DNA of 64,000 nucleotides from Sedimentisphaera sp050251615 (GCA_050251615.1 JBFWMM010000008.1:1-64000); one strand, 5' to 3'. Counted from the first letter of the stretch, positions 1-9,127 are shown. Notes: generated from the sequence alone by a model not told the origin. Translations and numbers: made by a program.

Positions 1-105
1 TTCGCAAAATGGTGAGTGAATCTTCGCTTAATGGTTTTGACTGTTTTCTTTAGCCAGCTATACTTTAGAACATCTCAGGTGAATATGGCTGGGATTAAGG
101 GTTAT

Positions 106-141
106 AGCGGTTGCGCGGTTTTATCGTGGAGCCGCTTTTTT
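106..141 (+). terminator. Probable intrinsic terminator of an upstream gene
   Basis: A 7-bp stem (106-112 with 130-136, one G-U pair) is followed by six T residues. It would end a transcript coming from left of the window. A short open frame stopping at about 53 may be the tail of that gene, but only 17 codons are visible and it cannot be identified. Confidence 0.45.
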
Positions 142-170
142 CGTTTAAGAAACTCTGACAGGAGATATTT

Positions 171-1652
171 GTGTTTACTATAGGCTACGATTGTGGAACA
201 TCCTTCATAAAAGCGTCTCTGCTCGATTTAAGAACGGGCAAAGCTGTTGCCTGCGCACAGTCGCCGCAGGTTGAGATGACAATAAGCTCTCCCGCGGCAG
301 GTTATGCCGAGCAGGAGCCCGAAATGTGGTGGGAGAATCTTGTCAACGCTACAAGGCTTGTGCTTGCTCAGGCAGGCGTAAGCGGGCAGGACATAAAGGC
401 CGCAGGCATATCATATCAGATGCACGGGCTTGTATGCGTTGATTCGGCCTGCAACGTACTTCGCCCGTCTATAATCTGGTGCGACAGCCGTGCCGTGCCT
501 TATGGCAAGAAAGCAGAGGAGATTATCGGCGCGGATAATTGCTTGAGCAGCCTTATGAATCTGCCGGGAAATTTTACAGCCGCCAAGCTGGCGTGGGTAA
601 AGGAGAATGAGCCGGAAATCTTTTCACGCATACATAAAATCCTTCTTCCCGGCGATTACATAGCAATGAAGCTTTCCGGCGAGCTGACAACCACCTTCTC
701 CGGGCTTTCGGAAGGTATTTTCTGGGACTTTAAATCAGCAGGCGTTTCGAAGGAAATACTGAGTGCATTCGGCTTTTCTGCTGACGTTCTTCCCGATGCT
801 TACTCATCATTTGAGCCATCCTGTTGCGTTTCGCGCGAGGCGGCAGAGCAGCTCGGAATAAAGAGTGGCATTCCTATAAGCTACCGCGCGGGAGACCAGC
901 CCAACAACGCTTTCAGTCTTAATGTCATCAGGGCAGGCGAAACCGCCGCAACCGCCGGCACTTCGGGGGTTGTCTATGGCGTGCTTGGCGAGCCGGCCTG
1001 CGATGAGAAATCTCGCGTGAACATCTTCTGCAATGTTACCTATACGGCGGAGAATCCCTCTGTTGGCGCGCTTCTGTGCGTAAACGGTATGGGCATACTC
1101 AACAGCTGGCTCAAAAACAACATAGCTTCCGGCCTTTCCTATAGCGAGATGAATGACGCGGCCGCAGGCGTTGTCGCAGGCTCTGAAGGCCTTTACGTCT
1201 TGCCGTACGGCAACGGCGCAGAGCGTTCGCTGGAGAATAAGAATTTAGGCGCAAGCTTCCACAACCTCGACCTCATCCGGCATGGATTTGCCCATATTCT
1301 CAGAGCAGGTCAGGAAGGAGCGGCGTTCGCTCTCAACTACGGCATCGCCGTTCTCAAACAGATCGGTCTGCCGCTGGAGGTAATCAAAGCGGGGCGGGCA
1401 AATATGTTCTTGAGCCCCGTATTCGCGCAGACTCTCGCAGATGCGGCAGGCGCCTCAATAGAGCTCTACGACACAGACGGCTCCCTCGGTGCGGCACGCG
1501 GCGCGGCGGTCGGTGCGGGGCTGTACAGTGGCTTGGATGAGGCCTTTGAATCGTTCGAGAGGCTTGCGGTCATAGAGCCGGGCGATGATGCGGAAGCTGT
1601 CAGGCGGGCTTATGCCGATTGGGAGGCGATTCTCGCTAAAGCGATTGGTTGA
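171..1652 (+). CDS. FGGY-family carbohydrate kinase, xylulokinase-like
   Basis: This 493-residue cytoplasmic kinase should phosphorylate a sugar or sugar alcohol with ATP. The N-terminal phosphate-binding loop GYDCGTS is at residues 5-11, MHGLV at 84-88 resembles the substrate region of xylulokinases, and GDQPNNAF at 241-248 holds the presumed catalytic Asp242. A TAGTSG motif near 263 belongs to the second actin-like domain. Length matches the family. The start is GTG with an AGGAG ribosome site 6-7 nt upstream. The final 17 nt overlap the 3' end of the convergent tatD-like gene. No sugar transporter, isomerase or regulator lies beside it, so the substrate is inferred from family resemblance only; L-xylulose or other FGGY substrates remain possible. 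Confidence 0.85.
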   Translation: MFTIGYDCGTSFIKASLLDLRTGKAVACAQSPQVEMTISSPAAGYAEQEPEMWWENLVNATRLVLAQAGVSGQDIKAAGISYQMHGLVCVDSACNVLRPSIIWCDSRAVPYGKKAEEIIGADNCLSSLMNLPGNFTAAKLAWVKENEPEIFSRIHKILLPGDYIAMKLSGELTTTFSGLSEGIFWDFKSAGVSKEILSAFGFSADVLPDAYSSFEPSCCVSREAAEQLGIKSGIPISYRAGDQPNNAFSLNVIRAGETAATAGTSGVVYGVLGEPACDEKSRVNIFCNVTYTAENPSVGALLCVNGMGILNSWLKNNIASGLSYSEMNDAAAGVVAGSEGLYVLPYGNGAERSLENKNLGASFHNLDLIRHGFAHILRAGQEGAAFALNYGIAVLKQIGLPLEVIKAGRANMFLSPVFAQTLADAAGASIELYDTDGSLGAARGAAVGAGLYSGLDEAFESFERLAVIEPGDDAEAVRRAYADWEAILAKAIG

Positions 1653-2448
1653 GCAGCCACGCCGAGATATTCTTTTCCACTTGCCCGCAGAGAGCTTCAA
1701 GCGGCATTTGCCTCAGCTGCGCAATTCTGCGGAAGGTAAGCTCTATGTTGGCTGGTTCGTTGCGGAGCCGGCCATTTTTTAACGTAACGCCGGCAGAGAT
1801 GATGTCGCTTTTGGTAAACTCCGCGGCCGGTGCCATAAAGGGCGAATCCGTCTCAACGAGCAACCGCGGCAGCGGAACTTCCTTCACGCACTTTATCGCC
1901 TTGCTTCCATCTCTCAAGGCGCCTGCGCCAAATGAGAAATACGCCCCGAGATTCAGGAATTCCTTCGCCATCTCGCTCGAACCCGAGTACGCATGCAGGA
2001 TGAAAGCGGGTAGGTTTTCTTGAGCGTTCAGCACTTTAAGCAGCTCGTTATGGGCCTTGAGGCAGTGAATCACTGCCGGTTTTTTGAGATTAGCCGCAAG
2101 GCTGAGCTGGATTTCAAATACATCAAGTTGTCTGCTGAAGTCTGTCTTTGCAAGCTGCTTATCAAGCCCTGTTTCGCCGGCGAATTCCGCTTCGCCAAGA
2201 AGGTCTTTCAGCTTGCCTTGCCAGTTGGAGGGCAAGTTGTCAACATACCACGGATGCACGCCATACCCTGCCGTTATCTGCGGATACTGCCGTGCAAGCC
2301 GTTTCAGCGCCGGCCAATCTTCGGGAGAAATCCCCGCACAGACAAATCTCTTTACGCCCGCATCCAACGCACGCTTGACAGCCGCATCTCTATCGCCGTT
2401 GAACTCAGCGTCTTGCAGGTGCAGATGAGCGTCTGTATAACTCAACAT
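1636..2448 (-). CDS. TatD-family metal-dependent hydrolase (DNase)
   Basis: The 270-residue product is a TIM-barrel hydrolase of the TatD family, whose members are metal-dependent deoxyribonucleases or exonucleases. The N-terminal metal motif DAHLHL (residues 6-11) opens the protein, a glutamate sits in AGETGLD in the first half, HCLKAH carries further histidine ligands, and ETDSPF near residue 198 gives the conserved C-terminal aspartate. I chose the ATG at 2448, directly before the HxH motif, rather than an upstream in-frame ATG at 2514 that would add 22 unrelated residues. The start overlaps the stop of the upstream polyprenyl synthase by 7 nt, so the two are probably translationally coupled. 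Cellular substrate is not shown by the sequence. Confidence 0.88.
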   Translation of the reverse strand: MLSYTDAHLHLQDAEFNGDRDAAVKRALDAGVKRFVCAGISPEDWPALKRLARQYPQITAGYGVHPWYVDNLPSNWQGKLKDLLGEAEFAGETGLDKQLAKTDFSRQLDVFEIQLSLAANLKKPAVIHCLKAHNELLKVLNAQENLPAFILHAYSGSSEMAKEFLNLGAYFSFGAGALRDGSKAIKCVKEVPLPRLLVETDSPFMAPAAEFTKSDIISAGVTLKNGRLRNEPANIELTFRRIAQLRQMPLEALCGQVEKNISAWLLNQSL

Positions 2449-3254
2449 CTGATAAGCTCCCTGACAACTGAAACGAAAGTGTTGATTTTTCCATGTGAGT
2501 TTGCGCTTAAGCACAGTGCTTTATCGAGCAGTTCGTCAGCCTTCGCGGCGGCGAGGCCACGGCACCTGTCAATATAGCCTGTTGAGCTTTCGGGAGCTTC
2601 GTTAAGCAGTAGCGGCAGAGTTTGCAGACCGTTTTTGAGATCATCCTCTATGTCTGCAATGTCGTTGGAAATCTGGAATGCCATGCCGCAAAGCTCGGCG
2701 GCCCGCATTGCCTCATCACCGCAACCTTCAGCGCAAGCCCTGAACAGCGAACCCGTTTTGCCCCGTATTATATCAAGGCTCTCTTCCGCGCTGAATCTCT
2801 TCGTTTTAATCGCGAGCTGTTGCTGCAATTCCGCCGCGCACATTGCGTTTACGCTGTTTGAAAGCCCGAGTGTTTCAACATTGCCGCATTCTGCTATGCA
2901 AAGCCTGAAAGCTATGCCCATAAGCGCATCGCCGGCAAGAATGGCGGTTTCTTTGCCGTATGTTTCCTGGAACGCAGGCAGATGGCGGCGCGTCTGGCTG
3001 CGATCAATAATATCATCATGAATAAGGCTCGCGTTATGAACTAATTCAATGGCAGCCGCGTATTTTAGAGTTGAAGGCGAGGTTGGGTTTTGAGAGCAGA
3101 GGCACAAAAGAGGGCGCATGAGCTTACCCGCGGAAAATGGGCTGTTTTCTATCCCGTAGGTACGTAAAAATGCGCTTTTTTCCGTAATGATTTTGCGTAC
3201 ATCGGCGAGTTCACGCTCGAATTCGCCTGATAACTGTTCGTAATATGTTTGCAT
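2442..3254 (-). CDS. Short polyprenyl (isoprenyl diphosphate) synthase
   Basis: This all-alpha prenyltransferase would condense isopentenyl diphosphate with an allylic diphosphate for isoprenoid chains. GKLMRP at 43-48 matches the GKxxRP substrate motif and the first aspartate-rich motif DDIID is at 80-84, followed by RR at 89-90. The second aspartate-rich motif appears as NDIAD at 197-201, with Asn in place of the first Asp, followed by an extra acidic run. At 270 residues it is shorter than most family members (about 300-350). The chain length of the product cannot be read from sequence. ATG start; the stop overlaps the tatD-like start by 7 nt. Confidence 0.82.
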   Translation of the reverse strand: MQTYYEQLSGEFERELADVRKIITEKSAFLRTYGIENSPFSAGKLMRPLLCLCSQNPTSPSTLKYAAAIELVHNASLIHDDIIDRSQTRRHLPAFQETYGKETAILAGDALMGIAFRLCIAECGNVETLGLSNSVNAMCAAELQQQLAIKTKRFSAEESLDIIRGKTGSLFRACAEGCGDEAMRAAELCGMAFQISNDIADIEDDLKNGLQTLPLLLNEAPESSTGYIDRCRGLAAAKADELLDKALCLSANSHGKINTFVSVVRELIRC

Positions 3255-3333
3255 AACTACCGATACTAAATAAAATCCGCTGAACGTTATGTCCGATATG
3301 ATAAGATTTGCGATGGAATGATAAAGTACTTTT

Positions 3334-5172
3334 ATGAATTACCTGTTGCTTGTTAAATATGTACCTGATGTGTCAATGATCACTGATTGCAGCTTTGACG
3401 CCGAAACGGGAAATTTGCGCCGTTCGACACTTCCCGGCGTTACAAATCCCTGTGATGTTTCAGCGATCGGTCTTCTCGGCAAGCTGATTCGCATCAGCGG
3501 CGATGCCGAAAATAAAACCATAGCTCTCACGATGGGCCCTCATACTGCCGAAGCATCACTTCGTGAGGCGCTTGCCTGCGTGGCAGACAGGGCTTGGCAT
3601 ATGAGCGACAGGCGATTTGCCGGCTCCGATACCTGGGCGACTGCGGACTATCTCTCGCGCGTGGTCAAGATGATTGCAGAGGAGGAATTCGGCGGCGAAC
3701 CCTTCATTATTTTCTGCGGGATGCAGTCCAACGACGGTGATACCGCGCAGGTTCCCGCTCAGCTTGCGGCTGCGCTGAATATGCCGATTGTTGATTGCGC
3801 GTTTAACTGCGAGGTCAAAAACGGCGCCGCGGTATTCAGCTGTATAGCGGATGCGGGAAGCAGCGAAGTGCGGGTTGAGGAGCCTTCGTATATGGTAACG
3901 GTATCGAGCTTCGAGTATCCGGCGTATCCCGAGTTCGGAAGGTCGCGCTGGGCTCTCAATGAGCCGGTAAAGGTGGTAGATGCTGAGGCCGCCGGCATTG
4001 AGACTGACGGCCCGCACAACTCTAAAACGCGCGTGGTTCGCGTATTTGCGCCCGAGCAGAATACCCGCCTTCGCAGCCACATAACAGACATCGACGCCTT
4101 TGCCGCCATTCTGCTTGCCAACGCGCGTAAAGCCGTGCATGCGCAAAGTAAGCCGTTTGCAGAGTACAGCCCCTCCTGCGAGAAAGAGGTGTGGGTGGTT
4201 GCTGAGCCCGGAGAAGCTCTACAGGATTGCACCGCAGAGCTTCTATGCGAGGCGCGTTTTCTTGCAAAGGAGCTTGGAGGCGTATGTTGCATGGTAAGTG
4301 TTTCAGCGCTTTCCGGTGAGGTTGAAACGGAAGCTGCCTCTTTCGGCGCCGATAAGATTTATTGCCTTGCTGATGCATTCAATCCGGATTATCGCGCGGC
4401 GGTCAGTGCTCATCTTGCGAGATTAGTGGAAGATAGGAAGCCCGATATTGTTCTTTTCAGCGCCACACAGTTCGGCAGGCTGATTGCCCCGATGACCGCC
4501 TTTGTTACCGGCAACGGCCTCACAGCAGACTGCACGAGCCTACGCCTTCAAAAGACAGATGATTCATACGAGCTCATTCAGACTCGTCCCGCGCTCGGTG
4601 GAAACATAATGGCAGAGATTCGTACCCGTAATTCCAGAACAACCATGACAACCGTCCGTCCGGGCGTGTTTCAAGCCGCAAGAGGTGGCAAAAGGCAAGC
4701 GCAGGTTAAAATAATCAACTGTGTGGCGAAAAATATGCCGAAAATCCACACAAAGATTTCCCGTGCCGCAGCAGGCTACTCTCTTGCGGGAGATGTTGTT
4801 TTCAGCGGCGGGCGCGGGCTTGGTTCGAAAGAGGTTTTTGAGAACGACTTAATGCCGTTAGCTCCGCTTGTTTCGCGTTTGAATTCATGTAAAGCGGTTG
4901 TGGGCGCATCAAGAGCGGCTGTTGATGCAGGCTTTGCGCCGCGTAAAATGCAGGTCGGTCAGACCGGCAAAACGGTATCCCCGAATCTATATTTTTGCGC
5001 AGGAATTTCAGGGGCAGTGCAACATACTGTTGGAATCGAAAAAAGTTGTGTTATAATGAGTGTAAACAGCGACCCGACCGCCGCAATCTTCGCGCACAGC
5101 GATTATTACTACGTGGGCGATTCGGCTCTGGTATTGCGTAAAATTCGCCAGATTCTGGAGGGAAAGCTATGA
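3334..5172 (+). CDS. Fused electron-transfer flavoprotein EtfB-EtfA
   Basis: A 612-residue single chain joins an EtfB domain (about 1-250) to an EtfA domain (about 285-612). EtfB features seen are VKYVPD at 8-13, a TMGPHTAEASLREAL nucleotide-loop segment and the DGDTAQVP motif. The EtfA half ends with the FAD-binding signatures GGRGLG, ASRAAVDAG, QVGQTGKTV, GISGAVQH and NSDPTAAIF, all intact. ETF normally is a heterodimer that passes electrons from dehydrogenases to a quinone oxidoreductase, or bifurcates them to ferredoxin and quinone when paired with FixC/FixX. The next gene overlaps by 4 nt and encodes exactly such a partner. Fusion in the order B-A without frameshift is unusual. Whether it bifurcates is not decided by these motifs. 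Confidence 0.88.
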   Translation: MNYLLLVKYVPDVSMITDCSFDAETGNLRRSTLPGVTNPCDVSAIGLLGKLIRISGDAENKTIALTMGPHTAEASLREALACVADRAWHMSDRRFAGSDTWATADYLSRVVKMIAEEEFGGEPFIIFCGMQSNDGDTAQVPAQLAAALNMPIVDCAFNCEVKNGAAVFSCIADAGSSEVRVEEPSYMVTVSSFEYPAYPEFGRSRWALNEPVKVVDAEAAGIETDGPHNSKTRVVRVFAPEQNTRLRSHITDIDAFAAILLANARKAVHAQSKPFAEYSPSCEKEVWVVAEPGEALQDCTAELLCEARFLAKELGGVCCMVSVSALSGEVETEAASFGADKIYCLADAFNPDYRAAVSAHLARLVEDRKPDIVLFSATQFGRLIAPMTAFVTGNGLTADCTSLRLQKTDDSYELIQTRPALGGNIMAEIRTRNSRTTMTTVRPGVFQAARGGKRQAQVKIINCVAKNMPKIHTKISRAAAGYSLAGDVVFSGGRGLGSKEVFENDLMPLAPLVSRLNSCKAVVGASRAAVDAGFAPRKMQVGQTGKTVSPNLYFCAGISGAVQHTVGIEKSCVIMSVNSDPTAAIFAHSDYYYVGDSALVLRKIRQILEGKL

Positions 5173-6836
5173 CTGATACACAAATGCGCAACAAGGTTGA
5201 TATGATTATTGTGGGCGCGGGGATTGCGGGGCTCAGCGCCGCCCTTACCGCCAAGACTCTCTGTCCTGAAAAGACTGTATGTGTTGTGGACAAGGCAGAC
5301 GGCCCGGGCAAGCACAATCTTTCCGGCGCCTCGTTCGAGCCTGAAAGCATCTATGACCTGCTCAACCTCACATATCCGCTTTGGCGTGAAAACAAGCGCA
5401 TCACGGCGTTTTTGGGCCGACGTGTTGAGAAGGAATCATTCTATATACTCACAAGCCCTGCCAAGTCTTTAAACATTACAGGCCCTGTGCAGCTTGCGGC
5501 TTGGCTGAAATGTCCGACAGGCGAGATGGTTTCGCGAGGTGATGTGATTATATCGATCTCGAAGCTCGTTCGCGTTCTTGAAGCGATAGCCGTTGAGAAG
5601 GGCGTTGAGCTGCTCTACAACTTCCCCGTCTGCTCTGTCGAATATGACAGCTCCGGCCGCCCTGTGGGCGTTCGCCTTGCTGACAAGGGGCTTGCAAAGG
5701 ACGGCAGTCATCTTGAGAACTACGCAAGAGGCGAGCTTGTATTGGCCTCGCACATTGTGATTGCTGAGGGGACTGACGGCTTCGTCGCGGAGCAATTTAT
5801 AGAGTATTCCGAGCTGGAAAGGGATTGTAATCAGCTTTATTCGATTGGACTGAAGGAGATTTTGGAGGTTTCGCAGGAACAGTATTCTCTGCTTGGAGAT
5901 AATGGAGTTGTGCGGCTGGCGGGCTATCCGATATGGAAGCCGTTTTCCGCTCCTTCCATATTCGGCGGTGGCGTACTCTATCCGATGGGCGATAATCACA
6001 TAGCCGTGGTGCTGATAACGTCTCTTGATTGGAAGTACAAGAATTTCAATCCGTTCGAGGCGTTCTGCTTGTTCAAGCGTCATCCGGTAGTTGCTAAGTT
6101 CATAAACGGTGGCAGGGTGGTACAGTCGGGCGCAAAGATGATACCTGAAGCAGGCTACTACGCCGTACCTCGCAACAAGGTGAACGATGCCATGGCTTCA
6201 ACCGGGAATGTGGTGCTGGTGGGCGATTGCGCAGGTTTTGTAAATGTGCGCAAGATGAAAGGCGTTTCTAATTCCATCTATTCGGGAATCCTCGCGGGCA
6301 AGGCGTTTCATGAGTCCGCCGATAATCCCGATAAGTATGCGGCTTGCTATTCAGCAATGCTTAAGAAGGCTGATTTCATCAAAGAACTCAAAAAGGCTGG
6401 TAAATTCAGACAGCTTGTATCGACTGTCGGCGTAACGCTCGGTATGCCACTTGCCAATATAGATTTTATATTGCCATTGTTTCACCCGCACCCCGACAGC
6501 AGCTGTGAGATGCGCCAAAGCTATCGTTATTCGGGTGCACCGCTCGATGACCAGAGTCTGTTCATAAAGAACACCGGCGTTCATTACAGGGAAGATCAGC
6601 CGCCGCACCTGATCATAAAAGATATAGATGTGTGCAAGTGGGATTGTGCGCGCAGATACGATTGTCCCTGCATAAAATTCTGCCCGGGGCAGGTATATGA
6701 GAAAGCAGGCGAGCATGTCATGGCGGCAAACGCATCGAATTGTCTGCACTGCAAAACATGCCAGAGGAAATGTCCTTTCAATAATATAAAATGGGTTGTA
6801 CCCGAGAGCGGCGGCCCGAGATACACCGAAACGTAA
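5169..6836 (+). CDS. ETF-quinone oxidoreductase, FixC-like flavoprotein with C-terminal FixX-type ferredoxin domain
   Basis: The 555-residue protein begins with an FAD-binding GAGIAG loop (16-21). A second FAD-contact segment VVLVGDCAGFVN lies in the middle. The C-terminal 70 residues form a ferredoxin domain with CPGQVYE (Cys505) and NCLHCKTC (Cys525, 528, 531), as in ETF-ubiquinone oxidoreductase, plus Cys535 and four extra cysteines between about 488 and 501. Family knowledge: it accepts electrons from ETF through FAD and a 4Fe-4S cluster and reduces membrane quinone. The start ATG overlaps the fused ETF stop (ATGA) and a GGAGG site precedes it, so the two are co-translated. The extra cysteines might allow a second cluster or structural disulfides; this is unproven. 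Confidence 0.88.
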   Translation: MTDTQMRNKVDMIIVGAGIAGLSAALTAKTLCPEKTVCVVDKADGPGKHNLSGASFEPESIYDLLNLTYPLWRENKRITAFLGRRVEKESFYILTSPAKSLNITGPVQLAAWLKCPTGEMVSRGDVIISISKLVRVLEAIAVEKGVELLYNFPVCSVEYDSSGRPVGVRLADKGLAKDGSHLENYARGELVLASHIVIAEGTDGFVAEQFIEYSELERDCNQLYSIGLKEILEVSQEQYSLLGDNGVVRLAGYPIWKPFSAPSIFGGGVLYPMGDNHIAVVLITSLDWKYKNFNPFEAFCLFKRHPVVAKFINGGRVVQSGAKMIPEAGYYAVPRNKVNDAMASTGNVVLVGDCAGFVNVRKMKGVSNSIYSGILAGKAFHESADNPDKYAACYSAMLKKADFIKELKKAGKFRQLVSTVGVTLGMPLANIDFILPLFHPHPDSSCEMRQSYRYSGAPLDDQSLFIKNTGVHYREDQPPHLIIKDIDVCKWDCARRYDCPCIKFCPGQVYEKAGEHVMAANASNCLHCKTCQRKCPFNNIKWVVPESGGPRYTET

Positions 6837-6854
6837 CAAAGGAAGCAGAAGAGG

Positions 6855-7298
6855 ATGAAAGCGATAATACAGAGAGTAAAAGAAGCCCGTTTAACCGTAA
6901 GCGAGGAGCTTTTCAGCGAAATTGGAGAGGGCCTGCTGGTTTATGTGGGCATTGCTAAAGGCGACAACGCCGCTGATGTCGAGTTTCTTGCGCGGAAAAT
7001 CGCAAGCTTGCGTCTTTTCAACGATGAGAACGGCCGCATAAACAATGATGTGAAGGAAGTGAGTTCACAGGTGTTGCTGGTGAGCAATTTTACTATCACT
7101 GCCAACTGCCGCAACGGCAACAGACCCAGCTTCGACAACGCCGCCTCGCCCGACGATGCAAAAGTGCTCTTTGATCTGCTTGTTGAGGTGCTCAAAGACG
7201 AGGGGGTGAGAGTTAAGCAGGGCTGCTTTGGTGCGTATATGGAAATCGAAAGCTTAGCGACCGGGCCGGTAAACGTCATACTTGATTCCGGTGATTGA
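6855..7298 (+). CDS. dtd: D-aminoacyl-tRNA deacylase, variant motifs
   Basis: The 147-residue protein belongs to the DTD family, which removes D-amino acids (and glycine mischarged on tRNA-Ala) from tRNA. Overall length and the order of blocks match: LRLFNDENGRIN at 53-64, NRPSFDNAA at 89-97, GCFGAYM at 123-129. The two active-site signatures are altered: the usual SQFT reads SNFT (77-80) and the usual GPVT of the Gly-cisPro motif reads GPVN (137-140), preceded by Ala-Thr. It starts 18 nt after the ETF oxidoreductase with an AGAGG site, so it is probably on the same transcript. A related DTD-fold enzyme with shifted specificity cannot be excluded. Confidence 0.85.
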   Translation: MKAIIQRVKEARLTVSEELFSEIGEGLLVYVGIAKGDNAADVEFLARKIASLRLFNDENGRINNDVKEVSSQVLLVSNFTITANCRNGNRPSFDNAASPDDAKVLFDLLVEVLKDEGVRVKQGCFGAYMEIESLATGPVNVILDSGD

Positions 7299-7549
7299 GC
7301 AGTTGACGAAACAGAGCAGGCCTTTCCAGTTTCATCGCCAAACACTGTGCGAAAAGCGGCCGCTACCGACGCGTTTGAGCCGGCGTAACTTTCATTGTAC
7401 TGCCCGTAGAAGTCCGCAGTGAAGCTGCGGATTCGGGTGGTTCAGCCCCTTTTATCTTCCCGTCCGTAGCGACCGACTTCTTCGGGTTGTGCAAAATTGC
7501 ATTCTTGTTTTCTTGCGTCTTATTGGAGGGTTTGCGGGAGACTTTGTCT

Positions 7550-7577
7550 TTGATTTAAGGCGCTGAAAAAGTACAAT
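7550..7577 (+). promoter_or_regulatory. Candidate sigma-70-type promoter of rpoN
   Basis: TTGATT and TACAAT are separated by 16 nt, 33 nt before the rpoN ATG. The interval 7299-7610 otherwise holds no gene; a 7-bp hairpin at 7413-7431 lacks a T-run. Confidence 0.4.
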
Positions 7578-7610
7578 GTGTGATTATTATAAGGAAGATC
7601 AAATACAACA

Positions 7611-9086
7611 ATGGCGCTTGAATTTCAACTAACAGGGCAACTGAGGCAAGAGCTTCAGATGAGGCTTACGCCTGCAATGTTGCAGTCTATGGAGATACTC
7701 CAGCTGCCTTTGCTCGCGCTTGAACAGAAGATACTCACCGAGCTGAGTACAAACCCTGTACTTGAGATTGCCGAGCGTGCCGACGAAGACGAACAGGACG
7801 AGAGCGAATCTGCCGAAGACGCATACAGCGAGCGCGAGCTTGTCATATCTGATGATGACACAGGTGCGTCGTTTGAGAGACTCGAAGGACTGAAAGAATT
7901 TTCCGGCTTCGATTTTGAAGATGAAATATATCGTCCGGCTTTACGCAACGATGACCACGACGCGAAAATGGATGCGTTTCAGAACACCGCAGATCAGAAG
8001 CAGTCTCTGCAAGACTTTCTCCTTGAGCAGCTGGCACTGGTGAAGCATGAAGCAAAGGTTATTTCGGCGGGAGAATACATAATCCGCAATCTCGACAAGC
8101 GCGGTTTTCTCAATCAGAGCCTCGAAGAGATTGCAGATTCAACAGATTTTACCCTCGACACACTGACCAAAGCTCACAAACTCGTAACCGAGCTTGAGCC
8201 TGCCGGCATCGGCGCGCGTAGCATAAAGGAATGTCTGCTCTTGCAGATCTTGCAGGATGAGGAAGCTCCGGATGCCGCGAGGGATATTATTGAAAAGGGC
8301 TATGAGCTGCTTATCGAAAATCACTTGCCGCAGCTGGCAAAAAAAGTCGGGCGGGACATCTCCGAGATAAACGATGTGATAAAGTATCTGGCGAGGCTTG
8401 ATACCAGCCCGGGGCTGTTATTTGGTTCACAGTTTGAGAACGCACCTGTGAAGGCGGATGTGATAGTGGAATACAACGAAGAGGAAGACGAGTACAGCGT
8501 GCGGCTTGCTTCCGGCTCCGGCCCTGCGCTGAAGGTCAGCGATTACTACGAGACCATGGCCCACGACAAGCAGGTGCCAGGAGAGACGCGCAAGTATTTG
8601 CAGGAAAATATTCGCTCGGCGCGATGGCTCATAGATGCCATCGCACAGCGCCGCGAAACCCTGCTGAAAATCTCGACATATATTGTCAACCGCCAGAGAG
8701 ACTACTTCACTAACGGACGTATCGGCATGAAGCCGTTATCCATGAACGAAATTGCCGACTATATCGGTGTTCATGTAGCTACTGTTTCCAGAGCGGTGTC
8801 AGGTAAGTACGCGCAATGCCCCAACGGCATCATAGCACTTCGCGAATTCTTCAGCACCGGTACACTCGAAACGAGCGGCGATGGTGATGAAACCCTTGGC
8901 ACTGAATCCGCAAGGGAAACTTTGCGTAAAATAATCGAAAACGAAGACAAGACAAAACCACTCAGCGACGAGAAGCTTTGTAGCGAGATGGAAAAAGAGG
9001 GAATAAAAATCGCGAGAAGAACCGTTGCTAAGTACCGCGAGCAGCTTTCTATACCATCAGCAAGAATGCGAAAGAGATTCGACTGA
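7611..9086 (+). CDS. rpoN: RNA polymerase sigma-54 factor
   Basis: This 491-residue protein is sigma-54, which directs RNA polymerase to -24/-12 promoters and depends on AAA+ activators. The glutamine- and leucine-rich region I is at residues 1-50 (LTPAMLQSMEILQLPL is typical), followed by an acidic region II at about 58-110 (EDEQDESESAED), the core-binding domain, a helix-turn-helix (MNEIADYIGVHVATVSRAV) and the RpoN box ARRTVAKYRE at 468-477. All domains are intact and the length is normal. No bEBP activator gene is present in the window, and no convincing -24/-12 site was found by eye nearby, so its targets lie elsewhere. Confidence 0.96.
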   Translation: MALEFQLTGQLRQELQMRLTPAMLQSMEILQLPLLALEQKILTELSTNPVLEIAERADEDEQDESESAEDAYSERELVISDDDTGASFERLEGLKEFSGFDFEDEIYRPALRNDDHDAKMDAFQNTADQKQSLQDFLLEQLALVKHEAKVISAGEYIIRNLDKRGFLNQSLEEIADSTDFTLDTLTKAHKLVTELEPAGIGARSIKECLLLQILQDEEAPDAARDIIEKGYELLIENHLPQLAKKVGRDISEINDVIKYLARLDTSPGLLFGSQFENAPVKADVIVEYNEEEDEYSVRLASGSGPALKVSDYYETMAHDKQVPGETRKYLQENIRSARWLIDAIAQRRETLLKISTYIVNRQRDYFTNGRIGMKPLSMNEIADYIGVHVATVSRAVSGKYAQCPNGIIALREFFSTGTLETSGDGDETLGTESARETLRKIIENEDKTKPLSDEKLCSEMEKEGIKIARRTVAKYREQLSIPSARMRKRFD

Positions 9087-9099
9087 TCTTGAATCTGAT

Positions 9100-9127
9100 A
9101 TTTTGAATTTTGAATTTTGAATTTTGA
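9100..9127. repeat. Four exact tandem copies of the heptamer ATTTTGA
   Basis: The heptamer is repeated four times without interruption between the convergent 3' ends of rpoN and aroB, then trails into further AT-rich sequence. It is noncoding. A simple-repeat slippage tract is the plain reading; no hairpin or T-run terminator is evident. Confidence 0.85.

Noticed and set aside
2020..2577. Plus-strand open frame opposite the tatD-like and prenyl synthase genes
   Set aside because: It lies antisense to clearly conserved motifs, so it is a shadow of codon bias.
7413..7431. Hairpin after dtd as a terminator
   Set aside because: The 7-bp stem has no T-run on either side.
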